A stretch of DNA of 64,000 nt from Accumulibacter sp. (GTDB taxonomy: Bacteria; Pseudomonadota; Gammaproteobacteria; Burkholderiales; Rhodocyclaceae), in NCBI GenBank assembly GCA_024235695.1, contig JACKLX010000015.1:1-64000 (forward strand). Reading direction: 5' to 3'. Below, piece after piece: positions 54,159 to 63,314 of the stretch; the stretch's first letter is position 1, and each line of letters begins with the position of its first letter. The position numbers were made by a program, and so were the translations under genes. The notes below the pieces were generated by a model. It had not been told where the DNA came from. It was given only the letters and a program-made list of their open reading frames with translations, and did no database searches.

Positions 54159-57100
54159 ACGAGCAGCCCGACATTTCCCGGCAGCCGGGTCAGCAAGCGC
54201 CGGCGACGCCGCCGCCACGTCGACGCCCTTACTGGCGATGGCTGGCGCTTCCCTTCGCCGTCGTGCTGGCGCTGCTTGTCGGCACCGCCTGGCTGGTCGG
54301 CAGCGAGAGCGGTCTGCAGGTCGTCTGCCGGGGAATAGAGCGGCTGGCCGGCGGCCAGCTTGTGCTGCAGGGGGCGAGCGGCTCGCTCGATCGATCGTTC
54401 GCCCTGCGCTCGCTGCATTGGCGCGACGCGACCCTGGATCTTCAGCTCGAGGATCTGCAGCTCGACTGGCGTCCGGCCGAATTGCTGCAGTCTCGTCTCG
54501 CCGTGATCCGCATTGCTGCGGCGACGCTGCGCATTGCCAGCCTGCCGAGCGACGAGCCGCTGACCGTCCCCGACAGCCTGCGCTTGCCGCTGGCGATCGA
54601 GATCGGGCAGCTGCAACTCGGACGCCTCGAGATCGGTGAGTACGCGCATCCGGACGGCAAGGCGGCGACCGTCGTCGAGACGCTCGTGGCGAGCCTGTCG
54701 AGCGACGGCGTCCGGCATCACCTGAGCACGGCACGTGCCAGGGTCAGCGGTCTGGCGGTTACCGCCGAGGCGTCGCTCGGCGGCGACCAGCCGTATCCGC
54801 TGCAGGCCAGCGCACGCATCGAGGGTGAGGCGGCTGGCCGTGCGCTGGCTTTCGATCTCGCAGCCGACGGGTCGCTCGAGGAACTCGCCGTTCGCGGCAA
54901 CGGCCGGCCGCTCGAAGCCCGGGCCGGCGAGAGCTTCGCCGGCGAAGTCTCGGCGCGGATCAGGCCTTTCCTGCCGCAACCGATCCGCGAACTGGTTGCC
55001 AAACTCGCCGGAATCGATCCCGCCGCCTGGAGCAAGGGCGCACCGCAGGCGGCGCTCGACCTGCATGCCGAATTGCAGCCGCTCGACGATTCGTCCGCTG
55101 CCCTGGCCGGGCGGCTGAGCGTCGTCAACCGGCAGCCGGGTGCCGCCGACCGGCAACGGTTGCCGCTTGAATCGCTGCAGACCGACCTGCAGCTGGGCGA
55201 CGACCAGCTGGCGCTGGCCAATCTCGATCTGCGTCTGTCCGGTGGCGGTCGGCTGCGCGGCAGCGGCAAGCTGCGCGACGCCGAACTGACGCTGCGTCTG
55301 GCGGCCAGCGCGCTTGACGCAAGCGCGCTGGTCAGCGGTCTGCGGCGCACGCGGCTCGCCGGGCCGCTGCGCGCCAGCCTTGGCCTGAATCGGCAGGTGC
55401 TGGAAACCGAGCTGCGCGACCCACAATTCTCGATCGACAGCAAGCTGGCCATCGAGCCGACCGAAATCGTCGTCGACACCCTGCGTCTGGTCAGCGGTGA
55501 CGCCATGCTGCTGGCCAGCGGCAAGCTCGGGCTGGTCGACTCTGGCAAGTTTGCCGTTCAGGGGAGCCTCAAGAATTTCGATCCCAGCCGCTTCGCCGAC
55601 CTGCCGGCGGCGCGTCTCAATGCCGACTTCGACGCCAGCGGTAGCCGCCAGCCCGGGCTTGCGCTGGCCCTGCGCTTTCGCTTGCGCGACAGCCGCTTTC
55701 GTGGGCAGGCGCTTGCCGGTAGCGGCGAGATCGACCTCGCCGGCGAACGCTTGCGCAAGGCCGACGTCGAGCTCGATGCCGCGGGCAACCGCTTGCAGGC
55801 GAAAGGGGCATTCGGTGCACGTGGCGACCTGCTGACGGTCGTCATCGCCGCGCCCAGACTCGATCCGCTGGGGGTGGACGGCGATCTCAAGGGTACGCTG
55901 GTTGTCGGTGGCAGCAGCAAGTTGCCCGAACTGTCGGCCGAACTGCGATCGACGCGTCTGGCGGCCAGGGGTATTGGTGAAATTCGTGGCTTGGCGCTCG
56001 ATGCGCGCCTCGGCGATGGCTCGCAGGGTGTGCTGTCGGGCAGGCTGCGACTCACCGGCGTCGACCTGCCCGACGGCAAGAACGTGTTGACCGGGCTGGC
56101 GCTCGACGCCGAAGGCGTGCGCAGTGCGCACCGACTGAGCGGCCAGATCGACCTGCCCGGCAAACGCCATCTGCAGTTGCTGCTCGAGGGTGGCCTGACG
56201 GCGCCGGCGGCTGGCATGGTCTGGTCGGGCAAGCTGAGCGAGCTGACGCTCTCGTCGCTGGTCGACCAGGGCAAGCCTTTCGTTCGCCTGGCCGGCGCTC
56301 TGCCGCTGCAGGCGGCCGCCGAGCGTTTCAGTGCGGGCCCCGGCGAGTTGCTTGGCAGTGGCTGGTCGGCACGCCTCGAACGCGCCGATTACCAGAGCGG
56401 GCGCTGGCAGACGGCCGGAAATCTGCGCGCTTTGCCGGTGCTGGCGACGCTGGCCGAATTCCCGGAGTGGTTCGAGGCGCTGCTCGACGCCACCAGGGGC
56501 AGCCAGGAGACGCTGCGTTTGAACGCCGAGTGGGATATCTCGAACACCGCCAAATCGAGCGGTCAGCGCAAGGCGTCGACCGCCGGCCTGCCAAGCGGTC
56601 GCCTGCGGCTGTGGCGGGAGAGTGGCGACCTGGCGATCGGTTCGCTGCCCCTGGGTCTGCAGGAAGGCTCGCTGAGCCTGCTCGCCAGGGACGGTCGTCT
56701 CGAGACGCAGCTCGCGCTGCGCGGCAAGAAGCTCGGTGAAGTGGCCGGCGAACTGAGCGCGACGAGTTCGGCAGATACTCTGATCAACCCGCAGGCGCCC
56801 TGGCGCGGCCAGCTCAAACTGAACATGCCGGATCTGGCGTGGGCAGCACGACTGGTCGGCGATGGCTGGCAACTCGGCGGCGAGTTGGCCGGCGATCTGC
56901 GGATTGCCGGAACGCCGGCCTTGCCTGAACTCGGTGGCGAACTGCGTGGCGACGGGCTGGTGGTGCGTGCGCTGGATCACGGGATGCGGCTGGAGCGCGG
57001 CAAGTTGCGGCTGCAACTGAGCGGCGAGGCCGCCGGCGATATTCGTCTGGTTCTCAAGCAACTGGTTTTCGAGAGCGATTTCCAGCCGATGCCGCGCATC

Positions 57101-58207
57101 CTGGCGCTCGAGCCGGGCATCGATGCGAGCAGTCTGACCGGCAAACCGGGGCGGCTCGAGGCCAGTGGTCAGTTGCATCTCGGGCATACCGACGGCGTCC
57201 TCGAACTGCGCGCCGATCGTCTCGGAGTGACCCAGCGCCCGGAGCAATGGATGCTCGTTTCCGGCGACGCCAAGCTGACGCTGGGTGCCAAGGCGCTCGA
57301 CGTCCTCGGCAGCTTCAAGGTCGACGCGGGTTACTGGGAACTTGCCAAGAGCGGCACGCCGCAACTGTCCGAGGATGTGGTGATCAAGCGTCCGGGCTCG
57401 GTCAAGCCGCGGGTGCCGCCGCCCGCGCGGCTGTTGTCGGTGAATCTGGAGGTCGACCTCGGACGCCATTTCCGCTTTCGCGGCGCCGGTGTCGAAAGCC
57501 GCCTGGCGGGTGACGTGCGGCTTCGTTCGGATGGCACGGGACTGCCGCGGGCAACCGGTTCGATCCGCACCGTTGGCGGCCGTTTCGACGCCTACGGCCA
57601 GAAGTTGGCTATCGAGCGCGGCATTCTCAATTTCCAGGGCCTGCTCGACAATCCCGGCCTGAATATTCGTGCCATGCGCACCAACCTGCCGGTCGAGGCC
57701 GGCGTCGAGGTGACCGGCACAGCCAGACGGCCGATCGTCAAACTGGTCTCCGAACCGTCGGTGCCCGACGCCGAGAAGCTCTCCTGGCTGGTGCTCGGAC
57801 ACGCGTCCGATCAGCCGGGCAGCGGTGCCGACCCGTCGACACTGCTGGCGGCGGCGCAGACCATTCTCGGCGGTCAGGACGGGGGAGCATTGAGCAAGCT
57901 GCAGCGCAGCCTGGGGATAGACGAGTTCGGCATCAGCAGCGGCAACATCGACGGCTCGGGTCGGCAGGAGACCAGCCGCATCGCCAGCAGCAGTTCCTTC
58001 GGCTCGAGCAACACCACCAGCGGCCAGATCGTCAGCGTCGGCAAGCGCTTGTCGTCGGACGTGCTGGTCAGCTACGACCAGTCGCTGACCACTGCCGAAA
58101 GCGTCGTCAAGCTGACCGTGCACCTCAACCGCAACTTCTACCTCGTCGGACGGGCCGGTTCCGACAACGCCCTGGACTTCTTCTGGAACTACCGTTTCGG
58201 CCGATAG
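54155..58207 (+). CDS. tamB: Translocation and assembly module protein TamB
   Basis: The product is up to 1350 residues. The first possible start is TTG 54155, overlapping the tamA stop (TTGA). An inner-membrane anchor lies near residues 30-50 (YWRWLALPFAVVLALLVGTA). The long middle has the repetitive beta-helical look of AsmA/TamB proteins, and the DUF490 C-terminal domain ends with DNALDFFWNYRFG. TamB spans the periplasm as a hydrophobic groove and partners TamA. A 1459-codon antisense frame covers the gene but is a shadow. Confidence 0.92.
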   Translation: MNEQPDISRQPGQQAPATPPPRRRPYWRWLALPFAVVLALLVGTAWLVGSESGLQVVCRGIERLAGGQLVLQGASGSLDRSFALRSLHWRDATLDLQLEDLQLDWRPAELLQSRLAVIRIAAATLRIASLPSDEPLTVPDSLRLPLAIEIGQLQLGRLEIGEYAHPDGKAATVVETLVASLSSDGVRHHLSTARARVSGLAVTAEASLGGDQPYPLQASARIEGEAAGRALAFDLAADGSLEELAVRGNGRPLEARAGESFAGEVSARIRPFLPQPIRELVAKLAGIDPAAWSKGAPQAALDLHAELQPLDDSSAALAGRLSVVNRQPGAADRQRLPLESLQTDLQLGDDQLALANLDLRLSGGGRLRGSGKLRDAELTLRLAASALDASALVSGLRRTRLAGPLRASLGLNRQVLETELRDPQFSIDSKLAIEPTEIVVDTLRLVSGDAMLLASGKLGLVDSGKFAVQGSLKNFDPSRFADLPAARLNADFDASGSRQPGLALALRFRLRDSRFRGQALAGSGEIDLAGERLRKADVELDAAGNRLQAKGAFGARGDLLTVVIAAPRLDPLGVDGDLKGTLVVGGSSKLPELSAELRSTRLAARGIGEIRGLALDARLGDGSQGVLSGRLRLTGVDLPDGKNVLTGLALDAEGVRSAHRLSGQIDLPGKRHLQLLLEGGLTAPAAGMVWSGKLSELTLSSLVDQGKPFVRLAGALPLQAAAERFSAGPGELLGSGWSARLERADYQSGRWQTAGNLRALPVLATLAEFPEWFEALLDATRGSQETLRLNAEWDISNTAKSSGQRKASTAGLPSGRLRLWRESGDLAIGSLPLGLQEGSLSLLARDGRLETQLALRGKKLGEVAGELSATSSADTLINPQAPWRGQLKLNMPDLAWAARLVGDGWQLGGELAGDLRIAGTPALPELGGELRGDGLVVRALDHGMRLERGKLRLQLSGEAAGDIRLVLKQLVFESDFQPMPRILALEPGIDASSLTGKPGRLEASGQLHLGHTDGVLELRADRLGVTQRPEQWMLVSGDAKLTLGAKALDVLGSFKVDAGYWELAKSGTPQLSEDVVIKRPGSVKPRVPPPARLLSVNLEVDLGRHFRFRGAGVESRLAGDVRLRSDGTGLPRATGSIRTVGGRFDAYGQKLAIERGILNFQGLLDNPGLNIRAMRTNLPVEAGVEVTGTARRPIVKLVSEPSVPDAEKLSWLVLGHASDQPGSGADPSTLLAAAQTILGGQDGGALSKLQRSLGIDEFGISSGNIDGSGRQETSRIASSSSFGSSNTTSGQIVSVGKRLSSDVLVSYDQSLTTAESVVKLTVHLNRNFYLVGRAGSDNALDFFWNYRFGR

Positions 58208-58259
58208 CTTACGAGTTCGAGGCAAGGGGCCAACAGCTCCAGCACTTGTCAGCGGTGCC

Positions 58260-58354
58260 GCAGGTGCTTCTCGATGGCGAGGTCGAGGTGAGTGGTAACA
58301 CCTGTTACTTCGCCTTCGCAGGCACTGCTCGATAGCAAAATCGATGTGAGTGTT
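58260..58354. repeat. Two diverged direct repeats upstream of the second nucleotidyltransferase gene
   Basis: The 37-bp stretches at 58260-58296 (GCAGGTGCTTCTCGATGGCG and on) and 58318-58354 (GCAGGCACTGCTCGATAGCA and on) align at roughly 65-70%, 58 bp apart. They lie between the tamB stop and the wHTH-nucleotidyltransferase start. Function unknown; they could be tandem remnants or regulator sites. Confidence 0.45.
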
Positions 58355-58441
58355 TGGGCAATCGTTCCCTGAATTGGGGTCGATGATCCCTTTTGTGGGG
58401 AAATCCATTGGCGTCCAAACCACGTCGGCATCCCCAAATCA

Positions 58442-58455
58442 GGTACCATGGTACC
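58442..58455. promoter_or_regulatory. 14-bp perfect palindrome over the start codon of the nucleotidyltransferase gene
   Basis: GGTACCATGGTACC is fully symmetric and includes the ATG at 58448. It is flanked by CCCCA on the left (58429 region) and TGGGG on the right (58460 region), which extends the dyad. The encoded protein has a winged-helix domain, so autorepression through this site is likely but unproven. Confidence 0.55.
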
Positions 58456-59104
58456 CACTATGGGGAGTAATGCGACTGCGTCAATTTCGGATGTCCTGTT
58501 CTCGGGGGTACAGCAGAGGGTGCTTGGGCTGCTCTTCGGCCAGCCGGATCGATCTTTCTACGGCAACGAAATCGCCAGGCTTGGCTTGACCGGGCGCGGG
58601 GCGCTGCAGCGAGAACTGGAAAGGATGCACTCTTCCGGTCTGGTCACGATGAGCCAGGTCGGCCGGCAGAAGCACTATCAGGCCAATCGGAATTCGCCCA
58701 TCTTTAACGAATTGAGGGGCATTGTGCTCAAGACTTTCGGATTGGCAGATGTCTTGCGCGCCGCCTTGGCCGAAGATGCCAATCATGTTCGTTGCGCATT
58801 CATTTATGGTTCCGTGGCCAAGGGGACGGATAGTGCGGCGAGCGATATCGATCTCATGCTTATCGCCGAGGGCTTGAGCTACAGCCATCTGTTCGAAGTT
58901 CTGGCCAAGGCCGAGGAGATGCTGGGCCGCAAGGTGAACCCCACCCTCTACGCGCCAGAAGACTTTTCAAGGAAGCTGCGTGACGACAACCACTTCGTTA
59001 CTCGCGTCGTCGATCAACCGAAAATCATGTTGATTGGAAGCGCAGATGACATCCCCTCGGGCAGCCCTGCAAGATCTGGTGAAGGTTCGCAGCCTCAAGG
59101 CTGA
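58448..59104 (+). CDS. Winged-helix / nucleotidyltransferase fusion (antitoxin-type)
   Basis: The product is 218 residues, intact. The winged-helix part is DVLFSGVQQRVLGLLFGQPD, SFYGNEIARLGLTGRGALQR and ELERMHSSGLVTMSQVGRQK. The nucleotidyltransferase motif is FIYGSVAKGTDSAASDIDLM, with GS and the DxD pair. The end (FVTRVVDQPKIMLIGSADD) parallels the homologue at 32.5 kb (FLRDVLAKDKLFLVGDENE). It overlaps the HEPN-like gene by 59 bp. By analogy with MntA it would modify and silence that partner. Confidence 0.85.
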   Translation: MVPTMGSNATASISDVLFSGVQQRVLGLLFGQPDRSFYGNEIARLGLTGRGALQRELERMHSSGLVTMSQVGRQKHYQANRNSPIFNELRGIVLKTFGLADVLRAALAEDANHVRCAFIYGSVAKGTDSAASDIDLMLIAEGLSYSHLFEVLAKAEEMLGRKVNPTLYAPEDFSRKLRDDNHFVTRVVDQPKIMLIGSADDIPSGSPARSGEGSQPQG

Positions 59105-59387
59105 GCCTCCTGATCAAGCGGAGTTCGATGGACTGCTCAGGTCGGCCATGAACGAACTGCCGGACGCGCAGAACGTTGGACTGAGCCTCGAAAGCCGCTT
59201 CACTCTCGCCTACGACGCGGCACACTCTCTCGCCCTGGCGGCGCTGCGCTGGCATGGGTATCGCTCGGAGAACCGCTATACGGTCTTCCAGGTCCTGGAC
59301 AAGACAGTGTCGTTCCCTGCCGGCAAATGGCGTTTCCTCGATAACTGCCACCAGAAGCGCAATGTTGCCCTGTACGATGGCGGCTAG
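59046..59387 (+). CDS. HEPN-like partner protein, truncated by an in-frame stop
   Basis: The product is 113 residues from ATG 59046 (GGAAGCG upstream), starting inside the nucleotidyltransferase gene. It contains FTLAYDAAHSLALAALRWHG, SENRYTVFQVLDKTVSF and DNCHQKRNVALYDGG, the helical pattern of HEPN partner proteins with the conserved H..KRN segment. A TAG at 59385 ends it; the same frame continues with 29 family-like residues to a TGA at 59475. The parallel protein at 33.1 kb is 141 residues, equal to this one plus its lost tail. It may be an inactivated toxin. Confidence 0.75.
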   Translation: MTSPRAALQDLVKVRSLKAEPPDQAEFDGLLRSAMNELPDAQNVGLSLESRFTLAYDAAHSLALAALRWHGYRSENRYTVFQVLDKTVSFPAGKWRFLDNCHQKRNVALYDGG

Positions 59388-59477
59388 GTGGAAGACGAAC
59401 CGTTGCTCCTCGAACTGATCGCAGTCACCACGGAACTCCAGGCCGCCGTGATTGCCCTGGGCCCTGTCGCGGCCTGA
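59388..59477 (+). pseudogene. Cut-off C-terminal tail of the HEPN-like gene
   Basis: In the same frame after the TAG the sequence encodes VEDEPLLLELIAVTTELQAA and a short end, closing with TGA at 59475-59477. This amphipathic helix is what is expected after the RNVALYDG segment in full-length relatives. A single base change in the TAG would restore a protein of 143 residues. Confidence 0.65.
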
Positions 59478-59598
59478 GCACCGTTGCCATGACCGCCCGG
59501 AGATGCGTCAGCACGACGATTTTCCGCCATCGCGGTCGGCTCGACTTCCGGCAAATAGCCGCTCGGCGGATAGTGTTCAACCGGCAGGGACCGAGTCG

Positions 59599-60642
59599 TT
59601 ACGGGCGATTCAAGGAATCCGCCGGCAGACCGGCTCCGCAGGCGGCCCGACGCAGGCGGTCAGCGACGGCAGCCCACTCCGGCGTTGCCGGAATTTCCTC
59701 GACGACGATCAGGTCGGCTGCCGTTTGATCGAGCTCGCGCAGCGCTGCGTAGAGCGCGCGGGCGTAACGCTGCGGATCGACCGGCAGACTGACCAGGGCA
59801 TGTGGCGCGGTGGCGTCGGCCAGCTCGCTGTGACAGAGGACGGCGCAGCGGCGCTCGGTAGCGCGAAGGATGCCGATGACTTCGGCAAGACGCGCCGACG
59901 GTACCAGGCGCATCGGCGTCGCCGGCGCATAGTGCGCTTCGAGCGATCCCGAAACGCGCGGCGCCGTTTCGGCCGACGGCGGCTGGGGCGCCTCCGGCCA
60001 GACGCCGATCACCGCCGCGATCTGCTCGGGAGTGATGCGGCCGGGACGCAGCAGGCGTGGCGGCAGAGCGCCGTCGCGCGAGAGGTCGACAATCGTCGAT
60101 TCGATGCCGACCTGGCAGCGGCCACCGTCAAGGATCAGTCGCACCTTGTCGCCCAGTTCCTCGCGAACGTGCGCGGCGTCGGTCGGGCTGATTCGCCCGA
60201 AGCGGTTGGCCGACGGTGCCGCCAGGCCGCACATGCCGCCAAGCCCGCCGCCGGCGGCGGCATAGGCGCGCAGCAAGGCCAGCGCCAGTGGATGCCCGGG
60301 GACGCGCACGCCGACCGTCTCCTGGCCGCCGGTGACGGCGGTCGGCACCGCCGGGGTACGTTTGAGGACCAGCGTCAGCGGTCCTGGCCAGAAGGCCTCC
60401 GCCAGTTCCCAGGCCAGCGATGGAATGTCGCGTGCCCAGCGGTCGAGGCAGCCGGCACCGGCCAGGTGCACGATCAGCGGGTGATCGACGGGCCGTCCCT
60501 TGGCTGCGAAGATTCTGCGCACGGCGACCGGGTTGGCGGCGTCGGCGGCGAGCCCGTAGACGGTCTCGGTCGGCAAGGCGACCAATTCGCCGGCCTGCAG
60601 CAGGGCAACGGCGCGCGCGATCTCGTTTTCGTCAGGGGGCAT
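59599..60642 (-). CDS. tsaC: L-threonylcarbamoyladenylate synthase (Sua5 type)
   Basis: The product is 347 residues from ATG 60642. The YrdC domain has LPTETVYGLAADAANPVAVR, FAAKGRPVDHPLIVHL, MCGLAAPSANRFGRISPT and VGIESTIVDLS. A linker and a C-terminal Sua5 domain of about 110 residues follow (GSLEAHYAPATPMRLVP onward), so this is the long Sua5 form. It makes threonylcarbamoyl-AMP for the t6A modification of tRNA position 37. It overlaps the purK gene by 11 bp. Confidence 0.92.
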   Translation of the reverse strand: MPPDENEIARAVALLQAGELVALPTETVYGLAADAANPVAVRRIFAAKGRPVDHPLIVHLAGAGCLDRWARDIPSLAWELAEAFWPGPLTLVLKRTPAVPTAVTGGQETVGVRVPGHPLALALLRAYAAAGGGLGGMCGLAAPSANRFGRISPTDAAHVREELGDKVRLILDGGRCQVGIESTIVDLSRDGALPPRLLRPGRITPEQIAAVIGVWPEAPQPPSAETAPRVSGSLEAHYAPATPMRLVPSARLAEVIGILRATERRCAVLCHSELADATAPHALVSLPVDPQRYARALYAALRELDQTAADLIVVEEIPATPEWAAVADRLRRAACGAGLPADSLNRP

Positions 60643-61789
60643 CGACGATCCCGATCGCGGCCCGCGCCGCCATCGCCAGTTGCCGGGCCCTTTCCGGGTC
60701 GGCGTCGACGACCGTGAAATGCCCCATCTTTCGTCCGTGCCGGGCGTGGTGCTTGCCGTAGAGATGCAGCTTGAGGCCGGCAAAGGCGTGCAACCGTGCC
60801 CAGTCGGGCTCGCGGTAACGTTGTCCGGCGGTACCGTTTTCGTACCAGATGTCGCCGAGCAGGTTGACCATCGCCGCCGCCGAGTGCGCCCGCGGGTCGC
60901 CGAGCGGCAGGCCGCAGAGGGCGCGCACCTGCTGCTCGAATTGGCTGGTCTGACAGGCATCGAGCGTGTAGTGGCCGCTGTTGTGCGGGCGTGGCGCCAT
61001 TTCGTTGACCACCAGTTGATCGTTGACGACGAAGAACTCGACCGCCAGCGTGCCGATGTAGGCGAGCCCCTCGGCGATTCGACCGGCCAGTTCGGCGGCC
61101 TCGGCGCGCAAGGCTTCGGGCGTCCGTGCCGGCACCAGCGAGACGTCCAGGATGCCCTTGCGATGGCTGTTTTCGGCCGTCGGAAAGCTCCTGATCTGGC
61201 CCGTTTCGTCGCGTGTCAGGACCACCGACAGTTCGCTGCCGAGTTCGAGTTTCTGCTCGAGGACGCTGGTCTCACCCCTGAAGTGCTGGAACGCGGCGAT
61301 CGCTTCCTCGGCGCTGCCGACGGTCGCCTGTCCCTTGCCGTCGTAACCGAAGCGGGCGACTTTCAGGATCCCCGGAAAGAGCCGCGGCGGCGCATCGCGC
61401 AGGTCGCGCTCGTCGTGCACGGCGACGAAATCGGCAATTGGCAGGCCGTGTTGACGCAGGAAGTTCTTTTCGGCGATGCGGTTTTGGCAGACGCTGACCG
61501 CCGCTGCCGATGGTCGCACCACAACGAATTTGGCCAGGTAGTCGAGCGTGCCGGCCGGCACGTTCTCGAATTCGGTGCTGATCGCCAGGCAGCCCTGCGC
61601 CAGTTCATCGAGCGCCGTGAAGTCCTCGTAGCCGGCCACCAGGTGACGGTCGGCGATCAGCCCGGCAGGACTGTGCGGGTCGGGGTCGAGAACCCACACC
61701 GGATAGCCCAACTCGTGCGCGGCGGCGACGAAGAAGCGGCCGAGCTGGCCGCCGCCAAGCATGCCGAGGGTTGCCGGAGGAAGGATCAT
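60632..61789 (-). CDS. purK: 5-(carboxyamino)imidazole ribonucleotide synthase
   Basis: The product is 385 residues of the ATP-grasp family. It has LGMLGGGQLGRFFVAAAHEL at the start, the ATP loop RFGYDGKGQATV, VEFFVVNDQLVVNEMAPRPH with the metal-binding Glu-Asn pair, and NSGHYTLDACQTSQFEQQVR. It carboxylates aminoimidazole ribonucleotide with bicarbonate and ATP in purine synthesis. It lies 31 bp after purE on the same strand. Confidence 0.95.
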   Translation of the reverse strand: MILPPATLGMLGGGQLGRFFVAAAHELGYPVWVLDPDPHSPAGLIADRHLVAGYEDFTALDELAQGCLAISTEFENVPAGTLDYLAKFVVVRPSAAAVSVCQNRIAEKNFLRQHGLPIADFVAVHDERDLRDAPPRLFPGILKVARFGYDGKGQATVGSAEEAIAAFQHFRGETSVLEQKLELGSELSVVLTRDETGQIRSFPTAENSHRKGILDVSLVPARTPEALRAEAAELAGRIAEGLAYIGTLAVEFFVVNDQLVVNEMAPRPHNSGHYTLDACQTSQFEQQVRALCGLPLGDPRAHSAAAMVNLLGDIWYENGTAGQRYREPDWARLHAFAGLKLHLYGKHHARHGRKMGHFTVVDADPERARQLAMAARAAIGIVDAP

Positions 61790-61820
61790 GGTGCGGATCG
61801 GTGAAGCCGCGCGCGGGCGT

Positions 61821-62318
61821 TCACACCTCGGGCAGCTTCATCGCCCGGACCTTGTCGGTCTGGGCCTGGCGAAACCGTTCGAGACGCCTGGCCAGCACGG
61901 CGTCGCCGGTGGCCAGCATGGCGACGGCGAACAGCGCAGCGTTGGCGGCGCCGGCCTCGCCGATCGCGAAAGTGGCCACCGGTATGCCTTTCGGCATCTG
62001 CACGATCGACAGCAGCGAATCCTGTCCTGACAGAGCTTTCGACTGTACCGGCACGCCGAGCACCGGCACGATGGTCTTGGCGGCGAGCATCCCCGGCAGG
62101 TGCGCGGCGCCACCGGCACCGGCGATGATCGCCTTAAGGCCGCGCTCGCTTGCCGCTGCGGCGTATTCGAACAGCAGGTCGGGAGTCCGGTGCGCCGAAA
62201 CGACGCGCGCCTCGAAGGGCACGTCGAATTCCTTGAGCATCACGGCGGCGGCCTGCATGGTCGGCCAATCGGAATCGGACCCCATGACGACGCCGACCAG
62301 GGGCTGCGGCCCAGCCAT
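61821..62318 (-). CDS. purE: 5-(carboxyamino)imidazole ribonucleotide mutase
   Basis: The product is 165 residues. Motifs [27 protein letters not shown] with the catalytic histidine, [13 protein letters not shown] and [20 protein letters not shown] match PurE class I. It turns the PurK product into the carboxylated intermediate of purine synthesis. Its ATG overlaps the folD stop by one base, so folD, purE and purK form one operon, probably with sua5. Confidence 0.95.
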   Translation of the reverse strand: MAGPQPLVGVVMGSDSDWPTMQAAAVMLKEFDVPFEARVVSAHRTPDLLFEYAAAASERGLKAIIAGAGGAAHLPGMLAAKTIVPVLGVPVQSKALSGQDSLLSIVQMPKGIPVATFAIGEAGAANAALFAVAMLATGDAVLARRLERFRQAQTDKVRAMKLPEV

Positions 62319-63169
62319 CAGCTGACCTCCCGTTCGGCCGCTTCGAGCGTATTGGCCAGCAGCATGGTGATGGTCATCGGCCCGACGCCGCCGGGGACCG
62401 GCGTGATCGCCGAGGCGATTTCGCTGACCGGCCCGAAATCGACATCGCCGCAGAGCTTGCCGTCGGGCAGGCGATTGATGCCGACGTCGATGACCACCGC
62501 GCCCGGCTTGACCATTTCGGCGGTGACGAAGCGCGCCCGGCCGAGCGCGGCGACCAGGATGTCGGCCCGGCGGGTGTGGAACAGCAGGTCACGGGTCTGC
62601 GAATGACAGATGGTGACCGTCGCGCTGGCCTGCATCAGCAGCATCGCCATCGGCTTGCCGACGATGTTCGAGCGTCCGAGGACGACCGCTTCCTTGCCCT
62701 TCAGTTCGATGCCGGCGTCGGCAAAGAACTTCATGATGCCGTAGGGCGTACAGGGGATGAAGCGCGGATTGCCCTGCATCAGCGCGCCGACGTTCTCGGC
62801 GTGAAAACCGTCGACGTCCTTCTCGGGAGCGATCGCCTTGAGTACCGCCTCGCTGTCGAAGTGTCCGGGCAACGGCAGTTGCACCAGGATGCCATGAATC
62901 TGCGGATCGGCGTTGAGTTCGGCGATCCTGGCGAGTACCCGTCGCGGCTCGACATCCGGCGGATAGACGATCTTTTCCGAGTGAAAGGCGGCCTGCGCGC
63001 AGGCGTTGACCTTGTTTCGCACATAGACCTGCGAAGCGGCGTCTTCGCCGACCAGAATCACCGCCAGTCCGGGGCGGGTGCCGCGCGCGGCGAGCGCTTC
63101 GGCACGGGTCTTGAAATCGGCGCGCAGCTTCTGCGCCAGCAGGTTGCCGTCGAGGATTTTTGCCGTCAT
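62318..63169 (-). CDS. folD: Methylenetetrahydrofolate dehydrogenase / cyclohydrolase
   Basis: The product is 283 residues from ATG 63169; the frame is open 15 codons further but homology begins at MTAKILDGN. It has the YVRNKVNAC segment with the catalytic Tyr and Lys, [30 protein letters not shown] and the NADP loop [14 protein letters not shown]. It interconverts folate one-carbon units, supplying formyl groups for purine synthesis, which fits the link to purE and purK. Confidence 0.95.
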   Translation of the reverse strand: MTAKILDGNLLAQKLRADFKTRAEALAARGTRPGLAVILVGEDAASQVYVRNKVNACAQAAFHSEKIVYPPDVEPRRVLARIAELNADPQIHGILVQLPLPGHFDSEAVLKAIAPEKDVDGFHAENVGALMQGNPRFIPCTPYGIMKFFADAGIELKGKEAVVLGRSNIVGKPMAMLLMQASATVTICHSQTRDLLFHTRRADILVAALGRARFVTAEMVKPGAVVIDVGINRLPDGKLCGDVDFGPVSEIASAITPVPGGVGPMTITMLLANTLEAAEREVS

Positions 63170-63252
63170 CTTGATGTCTTGTCGGTTGGCCAGAAGGAAG
63201 AAGGTTGGCGGCACGTTGAACGACGCGGCCGACGTTCGGGAAAGAACGCCAA

Positions 63253-63270
63253 GCGCCGCAGTTGCGGCGC
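63253..63270 (-). terminator. Possible hairpin terminator after the iorB gene
   Basis: GCGCCGCA and TGCGGCGC form a perfect 8-bp inverted repeat with a two-base loop. On the minus strand only a broken T-run follows (TTGGCGTTCTTT), so efficiency would be modest. It lies 45-62 bp after the stop of the indolepyruvate oxidoreductase gene and before folD. Confidence 0.4.
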
Positions 63271-63314
63271 CGGTACGGATTGCGATTGGGGAAGGAGCGG
63301 AATTTTATCGCAAA

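Noticed and set aside
54044-58423. A 1459-codon open frame antisense to tamB
   Set aside because: It mirrors tamB in the GC-rich complementary frame, has no domain or ribosome-binding site, and tamB itself has clear TamB features.
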